Shown here in pieces: positions 24,054-32,768 of a DNA stretch of 64,000 nt (its first letter is position 1; the number at the start of each line of letters is the position of its first letter). The stretch is from Microbacterium schleiferi (GTDB taxonomy: Bacteria; Actinomycetota; Actinomycetes; Actinomycetales; Microbacteriaceae): assembly GCF_015565955.1 (NCBI RefSeq), contig NZ_CP064760.1:2666001-2730000 (forward strand), given 5' to 3'. The translations under genes and the position numbers were made by a program. The notes under the pieces are model-generated. The model was not told where the DNA came from, made no database searches, and saw only the letters and a list, made by a program, of their open reading frames with translations.

Positions 24054-24391
24054 TCCGCGGGGCCGTAGCTCGGCACAAGATCGTGATCGTTCGCGCCCCG
24101 CGCGTGGATGACGGACGGGGCAACGAGGCGTGGGACTGGGCGAATGCTGTCGAGCGGGAGTCGGAGGGCTGGGCTGTCGACGTCGGCGCGGGCTCGAAGG
24201 ACACGCAGAACCGCGACGGCGACTCGATCGCGTACACGATCCGCGGCCCTCTCGACGCGGACCTGCGCGCCACCGACCGTGTGCGCCTCTATGGCGTGCT
24301 GCACGAGGTCACGGGCGGTGTGGGCCGCCAGATGGGCGCAACGGCCCGCACATCGCACACGGTGGCTGCTCTGGCGGCATGGGAGGGCTGA
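24050..24391 (+). CDS. Head closure (stopper) protein
   Basis: 113 residues, small beta barrel: KIVIVRAPRVDDGRGNEAWDW, GDSIAYTIRGPLDADLRATD, RVRLYGVLHEVTGG. GTG overlaps the adaptor stop as GTGA. Function from fold pattern and fixed gene order. Confidence 0.75.
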   Translation: MIRGAVARHKIVIVRAPRVDDGRGNEAWDWANAVERESEGWAVDVGAGSKDTQNRDGDSIAYTIRGPLDADLRATDRVRLYGVLHEVTGGVGRQMGATARTSHTVAALAAWEG

Positions 24392-24642
24392 TGGCGAAGC
24401 AATCTGTACGGGTCAAGATCAACTCGGCCGGTGTCGTGGCACTGCTGACCGATGCGAAGGTATCCGCGGACCTCGAACAGCGCGGGCAGCGGATCGCGGC
24501 GGCCGCGGGCGAGGGGTTCGAGGTCGACGTGACGCGCAACAGCGACCGCGCGGTGGCATTCGTACGTGCCGCTACAACGGAGGCGCGGCTCGCCGAGGCC
24601 GAGGATCGGGCACTGACGCGCGCGGTGGATGCGGGGAGGTGA
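24391..24642 (+). CDS. Small head-tail joining protein
   Basis: 83 residues: SVRVKINSAGVVALLTDAKV, RGQRIAAAAGEGFEVDV, RAVAFVRAATTEARLAEAEDRAL. Resembles the short minor tail or neck proteins of the HK97 gp10 position. ATG overlaps the preceding stop by one base. Confidence 0.68.
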   Translation: MAKQSVRVKINSAGVVALLTDAKVSADLEQRGQRIAAAAGEGFEVDVTRNSDRAVAFVRAATTEARLAEAEDRALTRAVDAGR

Positions 24643-24645
24643 CGG

Positions 24646-25041
24646 ATGGCTGAGGTACTGGTCCCCGCAGACGATGAGGCGGCGACTGTCACCGAACTGG
24701 CGGCGCGCCTCTCGGTGCATGTCGGGACACGCATCCCTCGGCCGCGCGGCGACGAGTTCGTGCGCGTACTCGCCGTCGGCGGCATCGGGCGCGACCTCGT
24801 GACCGACTCACCGACGCTCGTGGTCGAAGGGTTCGCGATCCGCGAGGGCCGGGCGCGGGAGCTGTGCGCGCTCGCGCTCGCTCATCTTCAGGCCGCCGGG
24901 CGCTCGGGGAGCATCGGCGGCGTCACTTGTTACGGCGTGCGCGTCGTCTCTCTCCCCACCAATCTTCCGATGCCGTCGGTGCCAGACATGTTCCGGTTCA
25001 CGGCGACGGTGACCGCGGACCTCCGAAGGGCTGCGGTCTAG
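24646..25041 (+). CDS. Tail terminator protein
   Basis: 131 residues: VTELAARLSVHVGTRIPRPRG, TDSPTLVVEGFAIREGRARELCALALAHL, PDMFRFTATVTADLR. The fold and position before the tail tube protein fit the terminator that ends tail polymerisation. Confidence 0.75.
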   Translation: MAEVLVPADDEAATVTELAARLSVHVGTRIPRPRGDEFVRVLAVGGIGRDLVTDSPTLVVEGFAIREGRARELCALALAHLQAAGRSGSIGGVTCYGVRVVSLPTNLPMPSVPDMFRFTATVTADLRRAAV

Positions 25042-25053
25042 TTCCCCCAATCG

Positions 25054-25078
25054 CACCGCCCCGGCCGGGGCGGTGTTT
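25054..25078 (+). terminator. Short palindromic terminator before the tail tube gene
   Basis: CACCGCCCCGG / CCGGGGCGGTG, a perfect 22-base palindrome followed by TTT. With no loop bases the apex must open a little. Confidence 0.75.
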
Positions 25079-25105
25079 CGTCACGCCTGAAAGGGGCAGA
25101 CACGC

Positions 25106-25693
25106 ATGAGCGTGAACAGCAAGAACGTATTCGTCGGGTCGCCGGATCAGGCGACCACCGGGGCGATCCTGACCGGGGAGGAGACCGACGTCATCCCCGA
25201 AACGATCGATGACTTCGACTTCACGGGCCTGGACGAGTCCGGGTACGTGAACGAGGACGGCGTGACCATCACGCCCACGGAGTCGACCGAGACAATCCGC
25301 GACTGGGCGCTGAACGTGATCCGGCGGATTCTCACCGAGTTCGACGGCACGATCGCGTGGACGCATCTTGAGCTGTCGGTCGGCGCGCTGAAGAACTACA
25401 TGGGCGACGACAACGTGGAGGTCAGTGAGGCGACCGCGGCGCACGGCACGCAGGTGCGCGCGGCCATCGCGGGCACGGTCCGGCCGATCAAGTCCTGGTA
25501 CTTCAAGGTCAAGGACGGAGACCGCCGCATCGTCGTGTTCGTTCCGCACGGCCAGATCACGGACCGGGGCGAGATTCCGCTGTCCGCATCTGGCGCGGTG
25601 ACGCTCCCCGTGACGCTCTCCTCGTACCCCGATTCCAGCGGCAAGTCGATCTACATCTACACGGACGACGGCGTGGTCTCGGCCGGGGCCTAA
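25106..25693 (+). CDS. Major tail tube protein
   Basis: 195 residues: NVFVGSPDQATTGAILTGEE, GLDESGYVNEDGVTITPTES, then IRDWALNVIRRILTEFDG and a beta-rich end. The pattern is the actinophage tail tube family. Flanked on both sides by hairpins, consistent with separate high expression. GAAAGGGG site upstream. Confidence 0.88.
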   Translation: MSVNSKNVFVGSPDQATTGAILTGEETDVIPETIDDFDFTGLDESGYVNEDGVTITPTESTETIRDWALNVIRRILTEFDGTIAWTHLELSVGALKNYMGDDNVEVSEATAAHGTQVRAAIAGTVRPIKSWYFKVKDGDRRIVVFVPHGQITDRGEIPLSASGAVTLPVTLSSYPDSSGKSIYIYTDDGVVSAGA

Positions 25694-25708
25694 CCCGGCC
25701 CACAAGCC

Positions 25709-25743
25709 AGCGGGCGGGCCGTCGGGGACCGTCCCCGCCCGCT
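25709..25743 (+). terminator. Hairpin after the tail tube gene
   Basis: AGCGGGCGGG (25709-25718) pairs with CCCGCCCGCT (25734-25743). The loop itself can form GGGGAC/GTCCCC. Short T content after it. Confidence 0.7.
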
Positions 25744-25793
25744 GTTCCCTACCTTCCCCCGACCCATCTCACATCACACAACGGAGGTCCCCT

Positions 25794-26096
25794 ATGGGCT
25801 ATCAGATTCCCGACTGGAAGAAGTCGATCGACCAGGACAAGTTCGACATCACGACGCCTGAAGGCAAGGTGTTCACGATCCCGAAGGCCGAATACCTGAC
25901 CGGCCGTCAGGTCGAAGCGTTCCAGACATCCGACTCCCGTGAGGGCGGCATCTACGCGGTACTCGATGACCTCGCGCCTGGGCTCGGCGAGGCGCTGATC
26001 GACGTGCCGGTGAAGTACGTGAAAGAGCTGGTCGCTGACTGGCAGAAGGACGCCGGGATCGCCCTGGGGGAATCTTCGGCCTCTGCGAACTCCTAG
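25794..26096 (+). CDS. Tail assembly chaperone, short form (gpG-like)
   Basis: 100 residues: IPDWKKSIDQDKFDITTPEGK, GRQVEAFQTSDSREGG, ALIDVPVKYVKELVADWQKDAG. Helps the tape measure protein adopt its tail-building form. Strong GGAGG before ATG 25794. A slippery site near its end makes the longer form. Confidence 0.85.
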   Translation: MGYQIPDWKKSIDQDKFDITTPEGKVFTIPKAEYLTGRQVEAFQTSDSREGGIYAVLDDLAPGLGEALIDVPVKYVKELVADWQKDAGIALGESSASANS

Positions 26097-26461
26097 ACCA
26101 GCACGCGGAGGCCATCGAGGCTGACCTGCTGGACCGCGGGTGGCGGCTCGCGGACGTGGGGGTCGTCTACTCCTGGCGCGATCTGTGGGTGATGGTGCGT
26201 CGGTTCCAGAGGGACGCGGATACGGCGACGTCGCGGGCGATACACGGCGAGCACTGGTCTGTGACGGACCAGTTGCTCGCCGTGCTCGTGGACACGCTTC
26301 AGTTCGCGAACTGGCAGAGGGCGGGCAAGAAGAGCGCGCCGAAGCCGAAGCGGTTCCCCCGCCCGTGGGAGAAGCCGAAGGGTCACCAGTTCGGGCGCGA
26401 CGCGATCCCGATCAGCAAGTTCAACGACTGGTGGAACTCGAAGAAAAGGAAGCGGAGGTGA
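25794..26461 (+). CDS. Tail assembly chaperone, frameshifted long form (gpGT-like)
   Basis: The -1 frame from about 26072 reads IFGLCELLDQHAEAIEADL, RGWRLADVGVVYSWRDLW and on to FNDWWNSKKRKRR without an initiation codon near its start. This second domain is typical of gpT. A GGGGGAA slippery heptamer at 26066-26072 precedes it in the right register, so a ribosomal -1 shift fuses the two. Ends 3 bases before the tape measure start. Confidence 0.85.
26066..26072 (+). promoter_or_regulatory. Programmed -1 ribosomal frameshift site
   Basis: GGGGGAA, read as CTG GGG GAA in the short-form frame. Slipping back one base places GGG and GGA in the decoding sites, then ATC, entering the long-form frame 24 bases before the short-form stop. 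Confidence 0.8.
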
Positions 26462-26464
26462 CTC

Positions 26465-28693
26465 GTGTCTACGAACGGTGTCGAACTCGCGACCGCGTGG
26501 GTGAAGCTTGTCCCCACGATGGAGGGCGCTACCGACTCCATCATGGAGGCGCTCACCCCAGGGGTCGCTGCGGCTGAGAAGAAGGGCACCGCTGCGGGGA
26601 CCGGCTTCGGGACGAAGTTCAAGGCCGCTGTCGGTGCGGTAGCTATCGGCGCGGCCCTGACGGGTGCCTTCGCTGGGCTCTACGACGTCGGCAAGACGTT
26701 CGACACCGTGACCGATACGGTGCGCGCCGGGACGGGCGCTCAGGGCGACGCGCTGGATGGGCTGCTCGACGTCGTGAAGGACGTCGGCGCTCAGGTGCCG
26801 CGCGAGTTCGAGGACATCGGTACGACGGTCGCCGACCTGAATACCCGGCTCGGCCTGACCGGGGATGACCTGACGACGGTCGCCTCTCAGGTGCTGGAAG
26901 CCGGGCGGCTTATGGGCACCGCTGTGGACGTGAACACCGCGTCGGCGGCGTTCAAGGCCTTCGGGCTGACGAACGAACAGGTAGCGGGCGGAATGGATGC
27001 GCTATTCCGCGCGAGCCAGGCTACGGGCGTCGGGATGAACGAACTCGCGAATGGCGTGCAGCTCGCGGCTCCGGCGCTGACGAACCTCGGCTTCAGCTTC
27101 GAGGACTCGATCGCGCTCATGGGCTCGCTCGACAAGGCGGGCCTGAACTCGCAGCAGGTCGCGGCTTCACTCACACGATCGCTGACGACCCTCGCCAAGT
27201 CCGGCGAGGAACCGTCCCAGACGTTCCGCCGCGTCGTGGACGAGATGCAGGGCTACATCGACGCCGGGGACACCGCGTCGGCCCTGAATCTGTCCGGCCA
27301 GATATTCGGCACGCGCGGCGCATCGCAGTTCGTGAAGGCAATCCAGGACGGGGTGCTGAACCTCGACAATCTGACCGCCGCTGCGGGCGTCTCGGGCGAC
27401 ACGATCCTCGGCGTCGGCGAGGAGACGATGAGCTTCTCGGAACGCTGGCAGGTCACGATGAACACGGCGATGACGGCCATCGAGCCGCTCGCGACATCCC
27501 TGTTCACAGCCATCTCGGACGGGCTGAAGACGGCTATGCCGACGCTTCAGGCGCTCGGCGATTGGGTGTCCGAGAACACTGTCGCGATCGGCATCATCGC
27601 GGGCGTTATCGGCGTGACGCTGGTGGCGGCAATGGTCGCGTGGACGGCATCTATCTGGGCCTCCACGATCGCGCTCCTGGCAAACCCCGTCACATGGATC
27701 ATCCTGGCGATCGTCGCGCTGATCGCAGCCGTCGTCGCGCTGGTCATGAACTGGGATGTCGTAGTCGCGTGGATATCCGATATCTGGTCGGGATTCATCG
27801 ACTGGATCAGCGGCGTCATCGACGGGTTCGTGTCCTGGTGGAACGACGCATGGGCCGCGGCGGGAGAGTTCTTCTCGTCCATGTGGGACGGGATCGTAGC
27901 GTTCGCGCAAGGCCTGTGGCAGTTCTATATCGGCTGGCTGATCGACATCATCGTGTTCCTGATCCAGAACTGGGACGCGATCTGGGCCGAGGCCGGCCGA
28001 ATCATCTCCGAGGCCTGGGGGAACATCGTCGGCTGGGTATCCGACGCGATAGCGAACGTGCGGGACACCATCATGGCGGTCGTCAACGCGATCGTCTCGT
28101 GGTGGACCGGCGTCTGGGAGGGGGTCGGGTCCTTCTTCCGGGGAATCTGGGACGGACTGGTCGGCGTCGTGCGGAATGTCGGGTCCGTTTTCGGCTCTGT
28201 CTTCACGGGCGTGCGCGACACAATCGCGAACGCCTTCAACGGAATCGTGTCGATCGTGAAGGCTCCGATCAACGGAATCATCGGCCTGGTAAACGGTGCC
28301 ATCGGGGCGCTGAATCGCCTGTCGGTCACCATCCCGGATTGGGTGCCTTTCGTGGGCGGCCAGACGTGGGGGCTCTCCCTCCCGCGGATTCCGATGCTCG
28401 CCGCTGGCGCAACGGTCCTCCCCCGTTCGGGCGGGACGCTCGCGGTGCTCGCGGAGGCTGGTCGGCCCGAATCTGTGGTCGACACGGGCCTGATGAATCG
28501 GGCGCTGGAGGAGGGCCTGGACGGCAGCGGCTCGCGCGGGATGACCGTGCAGGGGCCGCTCGTGCAGGTCGAGAACATGACGGTCGATTCCGACGACCGC
28601 GTGGAGGAAGTTGCTCAGGAGCTGTGGGAGCGCGCGCAGCGTGCGGAACGCGCGAAGGGCAACGTGAACCTTGAGGGAGCGGTGGTCGAGTGA
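26465..28693 (+). CDS. Tape measure protein
   Basis: 742 residues, sets tail length. It follows the chaperone, as always in siphoviruses. The first 300 residues match the phage tape-measure core (GKTFDTVTDTVRAGTGAQGD, VASQVLEAGRLMG, TRSLTTLAKSGEEP). Around 375-430 are two hydrophobic segments (AIGIIAGVIGVTLVAAMVAW, ILAIVALIAAVVALVMNW), then Trp-rich helical repeats (WNDAWAAAGEFFSSMWDG and similar). GTG start at 26465. Confidence 0.95.
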   Translation: MSTNGVELATAWVKLVPTMEGATDSIMEALTPGVAAAEKKGTAAGTGFGTKFKAAVGAVAIGAALTGAFAGLYDVGKTFDTVTDTVRAGTGAQGDALDGLLDVVKDVGAQVPREFEDIGTTVADLNTRLGLTGDDLTTVASQVLEAGRLMGTAVDVNTASAAFKAFGLTNEQVAGGMDALFRASQATGVGMNELANGVQLAAPALTNLGFSFEDSIALMGSLDKAGLNSQQVAASLTRSLTTLAKSGEEPSQTFRRVVDEMQGYIDAGDTASALNLSGQIFGTRGASQFVKAIQDGVLNLDNLTAAAGVSGDTILGVGEETMSFSERWQVTMNTAMTAIEPLATSLFTAISDGLKTAMPTLQALGDWVSENTVAIGIIAGVIGVTLVAAMVAWTASIWASTIALLANPVTWIILAIVALIAAVVALVMNWDVVVAWISDIWSGFIDWISGVIDGFVSWWNDAWAAAGEFFSSMWDGIVAFAQGLWQFYIGWLIDIIVFLIQNWDAIWAEAGRIISEAWGNIVGWVSDAIANVRDTIMAVVNAIVSWWTGVWEGVGSFFRGIWDGLVGVVRNVGSVFGSVFTGVRDTIANAFNGIVSIVKAPINGIIGLVNGAIGALNRLSVTIPDWVPFVGGQTWGLSLPRIPMLAAGATVLPRSGGTLAVLAEAGRPESVVDTGLMNRALEEGLDGSGSRGMTVQGPLVQVENMTVDSDDRVEEVAQELWERAQRAERAKGNVNLEGAVVE

Positions 28694-29466
28694 GTTTCGT
28701 ATTCGGTTCGTTCGACACGGACAGCCTCGGGCTGATCGCGACCCTCGTGTCCCTCCCGTCGGTGGACGGCCTGTCTCTGGAAACCCTGGAGGCGGTCGGC
28801 ACCGACGGTCGCATTCTCGGCGGGACGACCCGCTCCGGCGCGACGTTCGATTTCGACGTTGTGCTGGAGGGTTCGTCTCCCGACGATGCGGCGGGGAAGC
28901 GGGATGCGTTCGCGGCCGCGGTCGACCCGGCGAAGGGCGAGCAGTGGCTCACGTTCGATGCTGCGCCCGACTGGCGCTGGAAGGCGATCCTGGCGGCGCG
29001 TATCCCGTGGGCTCGGGTCACCTGGGATGCGGCGGCCGGGTTCAAGTTCCGTGCGACCGTGCGCTTCTCAGCGCTAGAGGCTTACGGGCGGCTGGCCGTC
29101 GATGAAAGTTGGGAGTACACATCCCCCGGCTCGCGCGTCATCTCCCGCACGAAGGGCAACGCGCGCTCGTACCCCACGGTCGAAATCGAGGGGGTGCTCG
29201 CGGAGGGCGACGACGTGACGGTCACGCTCGGCGACGTCGAGTGTGTCGTCGCTGGTCCTCTCGCGAGCGGGCAGGTACTCCGGCTCGATTGGGACCTGTT
29301 CGACTTCGGACTGTGGACGGGGGGCGCGAAAGACGCCTCTGTGGTCCGCGGGATGTCGACGCTGGATCGGCCCGAGCTGTGGCCGTCGGTGGCGACCCCA
29401 TTCAACGTCGCGACGACGGGCACCGTGAGTCGGTGCGCGCTGTTCGCCAACTCTCGGAGGCAGTAA
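28690..29466 (+). CDS. Distal tail protein (Dit-like)
   Basis: 258 residues. N-terminal ring-forming part (FDTDSLGLIATLVSLPSV, GRILGGTTRSGATFDFDVVL) and C-terminal galectin-like part (SYPTVEIEGVLAEGDDVTVT, ASGQVLRLDWDLFDFGLWTG). GTG overlaps the tape measure stop. Joins tail tube and baseplate. Confidence 0.82.
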   Translation: MSFVFGSFDTDSLGLIATLVSLPSVDGLSLETLEAVGTDGRILGGTTRSGATFDFDVVLEGSSPDDAAGKRDAFAAAVDPAKGEQWLTFDAAPDWRWKAILAARIPWARVTWDAAAGFKFRATVRFSALEAYGRLAVDESWEYTSPGSRVISRTKGNARSYPTVEIEGVLAEGDDVTVTLGDVECVVAGPLASGQVLRLDWDLFDFGLWTGGAKDASVVRGMSTLDRPELWPSVATPFNVATTGTVSRCALFANSRRQ

Positions 29467-29469
29467 CGC

Positions 29470-32106
29470 ATGTGGGACAACCGATTCCTGTGGTCGGGCG
29501 AGATTCCGCTGTCGTGGCCGGGCCTCGGGCCGGTCGCGTTGCAGCGGTTCGAGGAGCGCGACGCGAACAACAACTTCCCCGACTCGGTGGACCCAAGTCA
29601 TGTGTGGGAGAGCAACATCAACTGGGCGACCACATCGGCGCTCAATGAGCCGGGGCGGCACGGGAAGGACCTCGCGTTCAACCGGATCAATCCGGGGTCC
29701 GAACAGGAGCGGGTGACGCTCCCGTACTTCCCCGGGCTGTGGCCGTCGTCCGGGCGGCTGCTCGTCGGCCTGTGGGTGCAGCAGAACTACACGATGACCT
29801 TCAACCCGCTTCTGTCGACGCGGGGCGGATCGAACCCGCTGATCTACCTGTCCACATACACGAACGGCCGGTTCCGCCACGGTGTTTATGACGGCTCGGG
29901 GTCGTCCGTGCTTGACCAGTACGAGGACCCGGCATGGGTCGGCTCGACCGATCATGTGTGGCTTGGGCAGTACGTCGACATGGATGCGCAGACGTCGCAA
30001 CTCGTGTCGGTGGAGCGGTCGACCGGCCGGTACTTCATCGGCCCGGCCCGCGCCCTGTCGGGTGCGCCGAACGCGGCATGCGTGCGGGACCTTGACGTGT
30101 TCTCGCTCCAGACCGCGGGGTACTACACCGGCGGGTTTGCCGACGAGGTGCTCGTCGCGCACCCGTCGGCGTCGTTCGATCTGTCGGGGTTCGTGGAGGC
30201 GCTCGCGCGGGGCGTGTGGTCCCGCGGTGCCGACGTCGCGGCTGTGGGGAACCTAGCAGTCACGGACGGCGCGGTGACTGCCGGTGAGGACTACACGCTC
30301 GTGCTTGGCGCAGAGCAGGTGTCCTGGACCGAAGCGCCGGAGCCATCGGTGGCCGGTGCGATCCCGTTCTGGTCCGACGACGATGGCGAAACGTGGTCAA
30401 CGGGCGCGCTCCCGGCGACGTTCGCGGGCCTGCTGCGGTGGGACGTCCCACTGACGGCCGGGGATACGTTCACGGGGCTCGACCTGCTCCCGCCCTCGCC
30501 CACACTCGCGCCCATCGCGGCGCAGTCGGTGGAGCAGCAGGGGGAGGTCGATATTCCGCTGACGGCGACGTACCACGGGGCTCCCGAGTGGACGGTGGCC
30601 GCACCTGGCATTGCGGCGACGATCGCGGACGACGTGCTGACACTCGCGCCCGGGTGGGCTGCGGGGGAAATCACGGTCACGGTCACGCTGCGTGACGAGT
30701 ACGACCGGATCGCGTCGCGCTCGTTCGTGCTGACGGTTTCTCCGGCCCCGTGGTCGCCTCCGCCGCCGCCGCAGTATCCGCACACACCGATCGTGATGTG
30801 GGACGGCGATGGGCCGTCCGAGGCGATCATCGACCCCCTGTCGGCCGAGGTCGTGAAGGAGAACAACGGCGAGCACACGCTGGAGTTCAAGCTCCCGGCA
30901 TCCCACCGCAAGGTCGGCGCGGTGCAGTCCGAGAGGAGGGTGGAGCTCGCAGGCGAACGATACCGGGTGCGGCGTGTCACAACGTCGCGCGAGGGTCGAG
31001 CCCCGGCTGTGCGCGCGTACTGCGAGGCGGAGTTCTATGACCTCGCCTACGCGGGGCAGGTGCCCGCGAGCGACTACCTCCAGACAACGGCGGGTGCCGC
31101 GATGGAGGAGGCGCTCGAAGGCACGGGCTGGACGATCGGCGCGGTTACGGTGACGACGCGCCGCACCTACTCGGCGGAGCAGGCATCACCGCTCGCGCGC
31201 CTGCGGGCGATCCAGAGGAACCACGGCGGCGATCTGCTGTTTGATTCGGCGGCCAAGACGGTATCGCTCGTGGTGCAGTCCGGGCGGGATAACGGCGTCG
31301 CGTTCCTCTACGGGCGCGGACTCTCCGGGTCGAAGAGGGTAGAGGACACGACGTCGCTCGTGACGCGAATAACCGCGCGCAACGCGGACGGCGTGACGAT
31401 CGCGGACGTCAACGGCGGATCGCCATACGTCGAGGACTACACCTGGACGTCAGAGGTGCGGGAGGCGGTGTACGACTTCGCGTCGGGCACCTCGCCGTAC
31501 ACGATGCTGGCGATGGCTCAGGCAACGCTCGCGGCGCGGTCGAAGCCGTCGTTCTCGTACGAGTTCACGGTGGCGGACCTGTCTCACATCACGGGGCAGG
31601 AGGTAGATGCGTTCGACGTCGGCGACATTGTGACCGTCATTGATGCGGAACTCGGCATCCGGGAGACGCAGCGGATCGTGAAGGTTCGGCACGACGTCGC
31701 GCGCCCGTGGGCGTCGAAGATCACACTGTCGGGCAAGCTGCGGGAGCTGGGCTCTTCGGAGGCGGCTGCCGAGTCGGCGTTCACGACGGGGGCGGGGTTC
31801 TCCACGTTCGACCTCGTGCCTTACAACCTCCTGAAGAATGCCCGGTTTGACTCGGGGCTCGCTCACTGGGCGGCGTCGGGTGTGACGGTCGTGGACGGCA
31901 AGGGCACGGGCGACTACGCGGCCCGATTCGAGGGCTCCGGCGTCCGGTGGATCGAACAGACGGTCGCCCCGGACAACCGCGATACCTACGCGCTGTCGAT
32001 GCGGGTGGATGTGTCGGAGGCGGGGGTGGTGCCGAACATTCAGGCGATCGCGACGGTGTTCTACGAGGACGGATCATCCGACTCGATTCCGGTGGAACTC
32101 GCATAG
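29470..32106 (+). CDS. Large minor tail (tail tip) protein
   Basis: 878 residues. Residues 1-290 are beta-rich with a concanavalin/LamG-like look (RHGVYDGSGSSVLDQYEDP, YYTGGFADEVLVAHPSASF). A linker and Ig-like region follow (IPLTATYHGAPEWTVAAPG), then a Pro stretch (SPPPPPQYP). From about 440 the tail-tip hub/endopeptidase-type fold appears (AEVVKENNGEHTLEFKLPAS, AAGAAMEEALEGTGWTIG). The last 100 residues look carbohydrate-binding (NLLKNARFDSGLAHW). No clear catalytic residues seen. Confidence 0.82.
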   Translation: MWDNRFLWSGEIPLSWPGLGPVALQRFEERDANNNFPDSVDPSHVWESNINWATTSALNEPGRHGKDLAFNRINPGSEQERVTLPYFPGLWPSSGRLLVGLWVQQNYTMTFNPLLSTRGGSNPLIYLSTYTNGRFRHGVYDGSGSSVLDQYEDPAWVGSTDHVWLGQYVDMDAQTSQLVSVERSTGRYFIGPARALSGAPNAACVRDLDVFSLQTAGYYTGGFADEVLVAHPSASFDLSGFVEALARGVWSRGADVAAVGNLAVTDGAVTAGEDYTLVLGAEQVSWTEAPEPSVAGAIPFWSDDDGETWSTGALPATFAGLLRWDVPLTAGDTFTGLDLLPPSPTLAPIAAQSVEQQGEVDIPLTATYHGAPEWTVAAPGIAATIADDVLTLAPGWAAGEITVTVTLRDEYDRIASRSFVLTVSPAPWSPPPPPQYPHTPIVMWDGDGPSEAIIDPLSAEVVKENNGEHTLEFKLPASHRKVGAVQSERRVELAGERYRVRRVTTSREGRAPAVRAYCEAEFYDLAYAGQVPASDYLQTTAGAAMEEALEGTGWTIGAVTVTTRRTYSAEQASPLARLRAIQRNHGGDLLFDSAAKTVSLVVQSGRDNGVAFLYGRGLSGSKRVEDTTSLVTRITARNADGVTIADVNGGSPYVEDYTWTSEVREAVYDFASGTSPYTMLAMAQATLAARSKPSFSYEFTVADLSHITGQEVDAFDVGDIVTVIDAELGIRETQRIVKVRHDVARPWASKITLSGKLRELGSSEAAAESAFTTGAGFSTFDLVPYNLLKNARFDSGLAHWAASGVTVVDGKGTGDYAARFEGSGVRWIEQTVAPDNRDTYALSMRVDVSEAGVVPNIQAIATVFYEDGSSDSIPVELA

Positions 32107-32117
32107 GGGGTGGTGCT

Positions 32118-32291
32118 GTGCAGGGCACGTTTCGAGTACAGAAGCGGGTCGCGCGGGTAACACTCCGAGTCGAGGTGGCCGACCCGGCTGCGGCGGTGGA
32201 CGTTACGGACATCATGCTTCAGCCGGGCGGCTCGTCGTCGGGGTGGCTGCCGCACACCACGGAACTCCCGTGGTCGGCAGGTGTGACATGA
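32118..32291 (+). CDS. Small minor tail-related protein
   Basis: 57 residues: QGTFRVQKRVARVTLRVEVADP then AAVDVTDIMLQPGGSSSGWLPH. The VDVTDIxxQP motif is repeated in the next protein, so the two are related tail-tip pieces. GTG start, stop overlaps the next ATG. Confidence 0.6.
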   Translation: MQGTFRVQKRVARVTLRVEVADPAAAVDVTDIMLQPGGSSSGWLPHTTELPWSAGVT

Positions 32292-32758
32292 CTCGGGTCG
32301 TCGCGCGCATCCCGGCATTCGCCGGGCGCGTGGAGGCTATCGCGGTGCATATCCGCAGTGAGGACCTGCCGGAAGGGGTGGCGGTCGACGTCACCGACAT
32401 TCAGATTCAGCCGAAGGAGCCGACGGGCGTCGTCCCGCACCCGGCCGACATCATGACGCGGCCCGGCGCTCGGGAGTACCGAAACGGCGTGCTGCCGCGA
32501 TCCGACTCGATCATCGCGCTCGGCAACCCGGAACGGGCATCTCCTACTCGAGTGACGGTGACGGCCGAGGGGAACGTGCGGGTCGGATCGCTCCGGTTCG
32601 GCGCTGTCGCTGGCACGGCTGTAGCCGACGGCGAGGCCGGAACCACGACACAGGGCTGGGGGCGTGTGCCGGTCGTGGCTGAACGGTCCGACCTCCAGGC
32701 GCGCGTGGACGTCGAATCGCCTACTCACTTGACGGTCGAGTGGGCGGACAGGTACTAG
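32288..32758 (+). CDS. Minor tail protein
   Basis: 156 residues: VVARIPAFAGRVEAIAVHIR, VAVDVTDIQIQPKEPTGVV, then a beta-rich C-terminal part (NVRVGSLRFGAVAGTAVADG). Contains the same VDVTDI motif as its upstream neighbour. Likely part of the tail tip or fibre base. Confidence 0.65.
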   Translation: MTRVVARIPAFAGRVEAIAVHIRSEDLPEGVAVDVTDIQIQPKEPTGVVPHPADIMTRPGAREYRNGVLPRSDSIIALGNPERASPTRVTVTAEGNVRVGSLRFGAVAGTAVADGEAGTTTQGWGRVPVVAERSDLQARVDVESPTHLTVEWADRY

Positions 32759-32768
32759 GGGGTGCCCC

